64,000 nucleotides of DNA, taken from contig JAKJXP020000014.1 of assembly GCA_022225965.2 (NCBI GenBank), positions 124,001 to 188,000 of the forward strand. Direction: 5' to 3'. The DNA comes from Diatrype stigma. Lineage: Eukaryota; Ascomycota; Sordariomycetes; Xylariales; Diatrypaceae. The notes under the pieces were generated by a model. It was not told where the DNA came from, did no database searches, and saw only the letters and a program-made list of their open reading frames with translations. Shown piece by piece: positions 57,487 through 64,000 of this stretch (positions are counted from its first letter, which is position 1; each line of letters opens with the position of its first letter). Position numbers and translations under genes: made by a program.

Positions 57487-59737
57487 TTAAAACCCGTGGT
57501 AGCTGGTTACCAGAGTCTCTGCTTGCCTGCAGGCAGCGAAGCCTGGGGCAATTGGTTCGCTGCACAACAAGTTCTGAAAATCCCGGTACTGCTCCTCGGA
57601 CTTGATGACCGGTTCCGAGCCAACATTATCGTCGTCGCCGCCGCCGCTTCCGCCTCTGACATCATCACCATCATCATGCTCATCATCGTGCTCCTTTAGG
57701 ACGTCCGCGACTCCCATGTCCAAGGTCAGTATCGCATCCGGATTCGGCGGGCGCAGCTCCAGCGGCCTCGCGGAAAACGCCCCCAACAAGTCACCACCAC
57801 CCCTACCACCACCACTACCGCGCTTCCCCTGCTCCCCCTCCCCTTCCCCCCGCCCGTCCTCATCCTCATCCTCGTCCTCATCGCGATGCCCGCACCGGCA
57901 AGCATACGCGCCCGGCCGCCGGCGACAGACGCGCTCCCACTCCTCGTCGAAGCCGACGAGGGCGGCGGCGGCGGCGGCCGGGTCGCCGGCGCGCTCGTGG
58001 GCGGCGCTCAGCGCGACCCTGGTGCGCGCCGTGCGCCAGTGGTGGGGGCCGAGGTGGTCGCGGCAGAAGCGGAGGGCCTCCTCGGCCAGGGCGACGGCCT
58101 CGGCGTGGCGGCCCTCGCGCCGCAGGTCGCGCAGCAGGAAGTCGTAGACGCTCAGGGTGCGGTGGCCGCAGGTGGGGGCGGTGGTGCCGGGGGCGTTGCC
58201 TGGGGCGGGGGCGGGGGCGCGCAGCACCTCCAGGACGAGCGCCTTGGCCTCGGCGTAGCGGCCGCTGTTGTGCAGCGCCTCGGCTAGCGAGAGCTTGATG
58301 GGGTGGATGACGTCTATCGCCGCCGCCGCCGCCGCTGACGCCGACTTCCCTTCCCGTTCTGGGGCCTGCGCCTGATGCATCTGCGCCTCGAGCCGCTTGA
58401 GGCCGCGGAAGCCGCGCTCGATGGCGGGCGCCACGTGCCCGGCCCAGTTGAAATTGCCGAGGAAGGCGACGCTCTGGACGACGAGGAAGCCGTCGTCGGG
58501 GTGCACGTGGGTCTGGATGGCGTCGAGGTAGGCGTCGAGGAGCACGCGGGCGAGCTGGCGGATGCCGGCGGTGCCCGAGACGCGCAGCCGGAGGAGGAGC
58601 AGCCGGAGCGGGTGCGCGGGTGGGTAGACGACGCTGGCGAGGTCGTGGGCGAAGCGGAGAAAGGAGTGGAAGAGGGCGAGGTCGGGGGACCGGGCTGCGA
58701 GACGAACACCTGCAATAGATCGGAGTTAGTCCGTTGCATCTTTCGTTTGAGATGAACCAGAGATAGTCGGTTTTCTTCTAGTAAAGCTTTTGAAGGGTGG
58801 TTAAGTAGAGAGCAGACAACACTACTAGCTAATAACCCGCTGGACAAGGATAATAGATATATGTCGAAATTGCTTACCGGCCCGGTAAGTGTTGAGGAAC
58901 AGCATCGGCCCGTCCCGGAGCACGTCTTTCTTGTACCGGTCGAGACAGACACCGAGGAGGCGGAAACCCTGGCTAACGAGGCCGCGGTCGATGAGGTCGG
59001 CGGCAGTCGAAACCTGGTTGATCCAGCGCGACTGGTGGCGCGGTGTGACGAGCCGCCCGTCCTCTCGTGTGTTCCACAGGCCGGCATCGAAGGCGCCGTG
59101 GACCCATCTTTGGACAATCCGCACACATTCCTCTGGCAACTTGAGGATGTCAGGGGCGTCCAAGCGAGAAGAGGTAGCTTTCGCGGCGATGGACCTCTCT
59201 ATAGGTAAAGGGGCTTGGCGTGAGGTGTCCTTCTTTTCCAACGACTCGCGGGACTCCTCAACGATGGCCGTCTTCTGGCTGCTGCTGCGAGCCGCGATGG
59301 CGTCGATCTTCCTCCGCCTCGCGGGGGACACGCGGTGTAGGTAGGTGGTGATTCGGTTCTCGTCGATTTGCCGCCCACCGATCACTATCGCCGTCGAGCG
59401 TGTCTTCGCATTTGCTGCAGCTGCGTTCTGCTGGGCCAGGAGCTCCGCGACCTGATAATGCTTCAGGTTCTTCTGGAGGCCCCAGGTCGAGAACCGGAAC
59501 TTGTACATCTTAACCCTGGCCCTTGTTGGTCTCTGACCTGCTGTACCCAGGCGCCCGAGATAGTTTCGGGGTATGGCATAGAACTCACGTTGCAACGAAG
59601 TCGTGTTTCTCTCGCATGAGCTGCATCACTTCCTTCAATGTCTTTTTCTCATCGCAGTACAAAGCTGTAATGGTTTGGCGATACCTTGCCCAATCTTCAG
59701 CCGTAGCCCAGCCGTTCTGGTTGTTCGAGTAAGCCAT
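57487..59737 (-). CDS. Clr5-domain protein with helical (TPR-like) C-terminal region
   Basis: Fungal protein with an N-terminal Clr5 domain, a putative DNA-binding module named after a fission-yeast silencing factor. Exons 59737-59589, 59515-58878 and 58709-57487 give 669 residues. Clr5 blocks are WARYRQTITALYCDEKKTLKEV, MREKHDFVAT and, after the first intron, VKMYKFRFSTWGLQKNLK. The CAG acceptor at 59516-59518 was chosen because it keeps the usual spacing between the AT and MYK motifs. Residues about 265-520 are helical, with ALxNSGRYAEAKALV and DLRREGRHAEAVALAEEAL units that look like TPR repeats. The tail is Gly/Asp-rich with Asp-Glu and His runs. Regulatory role is inferred from the Clr5 domain only. 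Confidence 0.83.
58710..58877 (-). other. Intron 2 of the Clr5-domain gene
   Basis: A 168-base intron with GTAAGC donor at 58877-58872 and TTGCAG acceptor; the split Gly codon G|GT continues into VRLAARSPDLALFHSFL. Confidence 0.83.
59516..59588 (-). other. Intron 1 of the Clr5-domain gene
   Basis: A 73-base intron with GTGAGT donor at 59588-59583 and CCAG acceptor at 59518-59516; the split Thr codon is AC|G. An AAG acceptor a few bases earlier would add two residues. Confidence 0.7.
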
Positions 59738-60116
59738 CTTGTGGCAGCGAAGAGGTCGCGCTCTCGGTGTGCCTGGACCATGCCACTCTCAACGAGCGCT
59801 GCCCTATATTAAATGTGAGACTTTCGAGCCTCTCAAGTCGTGGAGAGGAAGTTAGGAACTTCAACTTAGTAAGAGACTGACTGCATGCCTCAGCCTTACG
59901 AAATGCACGTTTGTTGAGAAAACTGTCGCTTACGGTGGGGACAATGTGCCAATACAGGTGGCGATGTTTCATCCGTCTTACCCAAGGAACAAGTAGTATA
60001 TTACCTCATCGCAATGCCGGTCGAGAACTTATCCATCTCCTATGGACCAAGAACATTGTTGTGCTGCAAGCCTCCCTAACGCCTAAAAATGCTTAAAACC
60101 ATCGTCAAATTCCTAT
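59738..60116. other. Spacer between SIL1 and Clr5-domain genes
   Basis: 379 bases holding the promoter of the Clr5-domain gene and the SIL1 3' UTR. No gene seen. Confidence 0.5.
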
Positions 60117-61388
60117 CTATAGCTCCTCACGCGGGGAAGATGCACTCGGCCTGGAAGCTCCTGGTCGCCTCAGCCTCAACATTGATAGCAATGATTGGCT
60201 CCATTCTGCGTCGCTAGGGTCTTGTCCGATTACCTCTAAATGGTGTTCCCAACAGCCATCACTTAGAGAATCCGACTGCCCCTTCGCGCATTTGGCGGCT
60301 TCAAACACCTCTTGGCTTGGCCATATACCTAGCGTTGCCCCGAGATCCTCGTCGAGAAAAGTATCTGACACAAACTGTGCAGCTTTAATCCTTCGGGGCT
60401 GCCAAGCATTTCCCGTAGTAAGGAGGATCTGGAGCAGGCTTTTCATGCCACCTTGCTCTAAAAACTCATCCCTGATTTTCGAGCTTTTCGTAAGACCATC
60501 CAGCACAGCCAGGTTTAAGCGTACAAAGTCCGCCTCCAGAGCCTCCGTGTTTGGAGGCTGTGCGGAGGGTGCTAGTTGACCATACAAGGCCTCCTTTAAT
60601 GTATGGCTGTGATGTTTGCATTGGTTCTGCATGATACTATCCCAAGACTTCTCAACCGCGCGGAGAGCAGGCCGGTTGTTCTGGACCGCAGAGGCTATGA
60701 TTGATGATGCTAGGAAGTCGCTGCGTTCAGTCAACGGCTGTGTCGTTGCTTGCTCCACATCACGGCTCGTGAGAATGCAGAATAGGCCTTGTACTATTTC
60801 AGGGTCTTCTGCAATCTGGAGGCCATAATACATATCGTGGGAAAGGTCCTCGAGCTCCTCGAGGGCCTTGGCAAGCTCGTCGGATCGGACATATTGGCCC
60901 TCTTCGACATGGGATTTCACGGCCTTCAATGCTTCATTAAAGCCTTCGTTTTTCACCTGTGGCTCCTTGACAACTCCAATCGGCTCATAAGCCGGCGCGT
61001 TTGGCGGGATTTGGGGGTTGTCCAGGGGTTTTTCCGGGTCTACCACAACGACAGAGCGATCCACAGGTAGTCCTTGAAGCGCGGGGTTCTCCTCAGTTGG
61101 GATATTGAGTTTTGCTTGTTTCTGGCCCGTCTGCATATCCAATTGTACATGGAGACCTGGAGGAAGATCCTGGTCGTCATGGACGACTTGGAATTCCTCG
61201 GTAGGCGAAAATACTTTGGGATAACAGTCGGCAGGATTGTCGGTATGGCAAATGAGGTTGGCCTCTACCAAAGGAGATTCTGAGGGTATGGACGGTGAAG
61301 ATGCAAATGCGAATGGAGAGATGATGACAATTAGGAAGATAATCGACCCGAAATCCCGCAGAAGATTGCGGGTATATAACGAAACCAT
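60117..61388 (-). CDS. SIL1: SIL1-type ER nucleotide exchange factor
   Basis: Predicted ER-luminal nucleotide exchange factor for the Hsp70 Kar2/BiP, needed for protein folding and translocation. Single exon, 423 residues. An N-terminal hydrophobic stretch (IIFLIVIISPFAFASS, about residues 15-30) acts as signal peptide. The conserved head ICHTDNPADCYPKVF and DQDLPPGLHVQLDMQTGQK are typical of fungal SIL1. The rest is helical and armadillo-like: ALEELEDLSHDMYYG, FCILTSRDVEQ, DFVRLNLAVLDGLT and a FVSDTFLDEDLG block. The protein ends REEL, a KDEL/HDEL-like retrieval tail. It lies upstream of and on the same strand as the Clr5-domain gene and diverges from the complex I gene. Identification strong. 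Confidence 0.88.
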   Translation of the reverse strand: MVSLYTRNLLRDFGSIIFLIVIISPFAFASSPSIPSESPLVEANLICHTDNPADCYPKVFSPTEEFQVVHDDQDLPPGLHVQLDMQTGQKQAKLNIPTEENPALQGLPVDRSVVVVDPEKPLDNPQIPPNAPAYEPIGVVKEPQVKNEGFNEALKAVKSHVEEGQYVRSDELAKALEELEDLSHDMYYGLQIAEDPEIVQGLFCILTSRDVEQATTQPLTERSDFLASSIIASAVQNNRPALRAVEKSWDSIMQNQCKHHSHTLKEALYGQLAPSAQPPNTEALEADFVRLNLAVLDGLTKSSKIRDEFLEQGGMKSLLQILLTTGNAWQPRRIKAAQFVSDTFLDEDLGATLGIWPSQEVFEAAKCAKGQSDSLSDGCWEHHLEVIGQDPSDAEWSQSLLSMLRLRRPGASRPSASSPREEL

Positions 61389-62273
61389 GGTCAGAAGTGG
61401 GTGGCGATAATCAAGATAGAATGTGTTAGTTTACCGTTGTGGTTGAAGTTGTAATGTAGCAAGCAGTGTAGTAACTAGTTACCACGGCCTTAACACGATG
61501 ATTGAAACCAAGTCCAATTATCTCAAACTGACTGTAGCTTCTAGGGCGACGACTAAGGAGTGGTGGACATAATTTTATATTTCATTCAAGTATGATGAGG
61601 AAGACCGAGCCTGCCGTTTTTATAGTCATGTGGCGATGGCAATGGCGATGCCGGTGCCTAGAAAACTGAACAGCTTGCAAAAGACAAACTGGCCACGAAT
61701 ATGGAGAACTTCATGGAATGACCTAAAACTCGCACTGAACACAGCGTACCAGCAGACTAGTTAACACCTACCTGAACTATTACCTACGTGTTCAGACAGA
61801 GGCAACAACCCCCACCAGAAAGAACTGTTGAAACGAATCCCAACACAATATACCTAGGAGTAGGTAGAAAGCACGGAAATAGATCAGAATGCATACATGC
61901 ACACAGGAAAAGGACCTCGCGAAGGGCACCTTCGTGAAATTGTCTCTTTCAACTCCAGTGGTGTTAGACTTTCAGTTATGTGCCCTCCTATGTAGTTAAA
62001 GTCCTACATACAGCCTGACAGTATAGCAGGATAGTGTTGGTACTATAACTACATACATACATACATACATACTATGTATGTATACTAAGTACAGTGCCAG
62101 AAGTGCTTACCCACACAGCAATTCTGATTGGCTACAGCTCCACAGCAGCGCTTGAGAATGCCTCAGACGGCCCGACATCATCATCATCACCACCTCCGCC
62201 CCCCATTGAAGACCGACGACGACTCCTCGACTTCGAGGCCCAATTGGCAACGCACACCCGAATCCAGACCATC
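61389..62273. other. Divergent promoter region, SIL1 and complex I genes
   Basis: 885 bases between two genes pointing away from each other. Contains several TACCTAGG/GTAGGTAG words near 61770-61860 and the CATA microsatellite at 62051-62071. No coding sequence. Confidence 0.5.
62051..62071. repeat. (CATA)n microsatellite
   Basis: Five ACAT units followed by an inverted TATGTATGTAT run, about 200 bases before the complex I gene start. Confidence 0.85.
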
Positions 62274-63224
62274 ATGCAGGCCTTCCGGCAACGGGCGGTA
62301 TGCGCCACCAGGCGAACCAGGCTGTCGTCGATGCCGCGAAACGCGCGCTCCTACGCATCCGGAGGAGGCCCTCCCCACGGAGACGAGGGCCACCACGGAG
62401 ATAAAGCGCACCACAAAGACGAAGGTCACCACGACGAGCACCACCACGACGATCACCACCACGATGTACCCCCGGTCAACGAAGCCCTAGGCGTACGTCC
62501 CTCTCTCCCGCCCCTCGTCGCTCTCCAGGCCGGCAGGCACGCTTCTTCCCGAGGCCAGGCCAGCATATCTCTGTATCGCTCTGCACACAGGAGGAACGTT
62601 AACTGATTTTAAACGCACGTGGTCCGCAGGCCTCTTTCTACGCCTTCCTCGGCGCCGTCCCGCTCTCCTACCTCGGCTACTCGGTCTCGCGGCCGGGCGA
62701 GAACGGCGAGCCCTCGAGCCTGTCCCAGTGGCTCAACGGCTTCGAACACCTGAGCAGCACCTGGGAGGAGCGGAACGACGTCCGCACCCACGCCATCGAG
62801 CAGGCCGCCCACGACAAGCACCTGTTCCTGAACGCGGGGAAGAGCGGCTACGTCGACCTGAAGATGCCCGAGTACGTATTCCCCCGTCATGTCCCCCCCC
62901 CGTATAGCTAGCTCCCTGTTCACCCACCCACGATACGATACGATGCTGCGATCGCTCCCTCCATGTTGCGAAGGGGGGAACGGGAAAAAAGACCGGCGCA
63001 GCGCCAGGTTGCTATGAAGTAAATGAGCGATGCGCTGATATTCATGTGTACGCAGGCTGATTAATTCCGGCTCCCCGATCTCCGTGCCCGCCGGTCATTA
63101 TGCCAACCTCGATCACGTTACCGAGCACTACCGACGGAAGTACGCCGAGGAAGAGGAGCGGAAGGCCAAGAAGCTGTTGCAGAAGCGGGAGCAAGCGCAA
63201 GCAGAAGCGCAAGCACAGACATGA
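62274..63224 (+). CDS. nuo-17.8: NADH:ubiquinone oxidoreductase 17.8 kDa subunit, mitochondrial
   Basis: Fungal accessory subunit of respiratory complex I, matching Neurospora nuo-17.8 as I know it. Exons 62274-62492, 62630-62871 and 63056-63224 give 209 residues. Residues 1-29 are an arginine-rich mitochondrial presequence (MQAFRQRAVCATRRTRLSS). A His/Asp/Lys-rich stretch, about 35-65, follows. A membrane helix (SFYAFLGAVPLSYLGYSVS) starts exon 2, then the conserved matrix or intermembrane block ISRP-type SRPGENGEP, STWEERNDVRTHAIEQAAHDKHLF. Exon 3 ends in a Lys/Glu/Gln-rich helix after VPAGHYANLDHVTEHYRRKY. Introns have GTACGT donors and CGCAG acceptors. An upstream in-frame extension to 62094 lacks an ATG-led signal and is not used. 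High confidence. Confidence 0.9.
62493..62629 (+). other. Intron 1 of the complex I subunit gene
   Basis: A 137-base phase-0 intron with GTACGT donor at 62493 and CCGCAG acceptor ending at 62629; joins NEALG to ASFYAFLGA. Confidence 0.85.
62872..63055 (+). other. Intron 2 of the complex I subunit gene
   Basis: A 184-base intron with GTACGT donor at 62872 and ACGCAG acceptor ending at 63055; the split Glu codon is GA|G. Confidence 0.85.
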
Positions 63225-64000
63225 GCAAAGTGTACCACAAGAACTATTTCGAAATGACCACCACGTACATAGTAGTCTGATGAGACGGCAGCAGGACCCG
63301 CTCCTCACTGTTAAGAGCGAGCTCGGGTTGTAGGCACAGGATAATCGATCAGAGTCCTTCCCAGCAGATAAGGTCACGCCGGCTCTGGAAGGGATTCATA
63401 CCCACAGAGGTATAGATGTGGAGTGGAAGCTTTTCATATGCCGGAGAAATCCAAGTACATTCTGAGTTACCAATATCGGTCATTCGATCTGGCCAATGAC
63501 TCGTGAATTAATGAATCTTCACATAAATGGCATTTACACCCGACATAATACAGCGTATTTGTTCTGTTGGTTCCGTTACGAGTAGCTTGCTACGTATACT
63601 GAACAATATGTCGAGAGTACAGTGATAGTATGTATGTGTGACTACAGATGGTCTCGATCTTGAGCATTCACGCCGGACATGCTACCGATTATCAAGTCTC
63701 GCAGATGAATAGCATATCCATCATTGGGCAATCGCCGCGGATTCCTAGGTTACATTTACCCTTCTCCGTATATTCTACATATACATATATTGTTATGGCC
63801 ATGCGGTAAAGAGCATGAGGAATGTATGGACAAGGACCTAACAATGTTCGCAGAGCCGTTATACTCGAAATCCGAATACTCGGAGACCGCAGCACACTTG
63901 TCATCATTCACTCAAGGCAAGTCACATATGAAGACTGTTGAAATTCATTCAGCGCATGATGATTTCATTCATTATCACATAGCGCATCGCGATAGAGGCA
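63225..64000. other. Intergenic sequence to window end
   Basis: 776 bases after the complex I gene; 3' UTR and spacer. No gene seen on either strand. Confidence 0.5.

Noticed and set aside
62094..62273. Upstream in-frame and alternative-frame extension of the complex I subunit
   Set aside because: The ATG at 62274 begins a good mitochondrial presequence; the upstream part starts with a non-ATG codon and a microsatellite precedes it.

Overview
The window is nuclear DNA of a filamentous ascomycete (Pezizomycotina, most likely Sordariomycetes). The signs are genes broken by short introns (about 50-180 bases, GT/GC donors of GTAAGT/GTGAGT type and CAG/TAG acceptors), GC-rich coding exons, wide intergenic spacers, fungal protein types (WSC-glyoxal oxidase, GLEYA protein, Clr5-domain protein, nuo-17.8 complex I subunit, DUF3638/DUF3645 giant) and one very AT-rich transposon that looks mutated by repeat-induced point mutation (RIP). 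I place it no more finely than that.

Layout, left to right. 1-2259 (-): 3'-truncated WSC/glyoxal oxidase. 2260-7073: 4.8 kb without a recognisable gene. 7074-10478 (+): NF-X1/FAP1 zinc-finger protein. 11030-12139 (+): VPS71-like HIT-finger subunit of SWR1. 12797-13397 (-): small secreted cysteine protein hidden under longer opposite-strand frames. 14855-16281 (-): WSS1-like DNA-protein crosslink protease. 16969-19479 (-): KEL3/KLHDC4-type kelch protein, whose last exon is interrupted by an assembly gap with poly-G and poly-C artefacts. 20442-21549 (+): mitochondrial ornithine carrier. 22017-22716 (-): TspO/MBR membrane protein. 24342-27203 (+): ARS2/SERRATE homologue. 28136-28765 (+): RidA-like protein. 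30505-31621 (+): YeeE/YedE-type sulfur transporter. 32945-33817 (+): secreted GLEYA/PA14-like protein. 35946-36989 (+): GH16 glucanase.

37082-40418 is a complete but dead hAT transposon. It has terminal inverted repeats starting CAGCG, an 8-bp target-site duplication matching at 7 of 8 bases, and a transposase remnant on the minus strand full of stops.

The right part holds a 3,138-residue DUF3638/DUF3645 protein (40991-50694, -), a 989-residue single-pass membrane protein (51871-54840, -), a Clr5-domain protein (57487-59737, -), the ER exchange factor SIL1 (60117-61388, -) and the complex I 17.8 kDa subunit (62274-63224, +).

The genes are mostly unrelated housekeeping and accessory functions (RNA processing, chromatin remodelling, DNA repair, ER folding, mitochondrial transport and respiration) with three secreted or cell-wall proteins. 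I see no biosynthetic cluster, tRNA, rRNA or CRISPR array. The least understood item is the giant NTPase-like protein, whose sequence carries SecA/SF2-helicase-like signatures. All gene models were built by hand from splice signals and reading-frame continuity.
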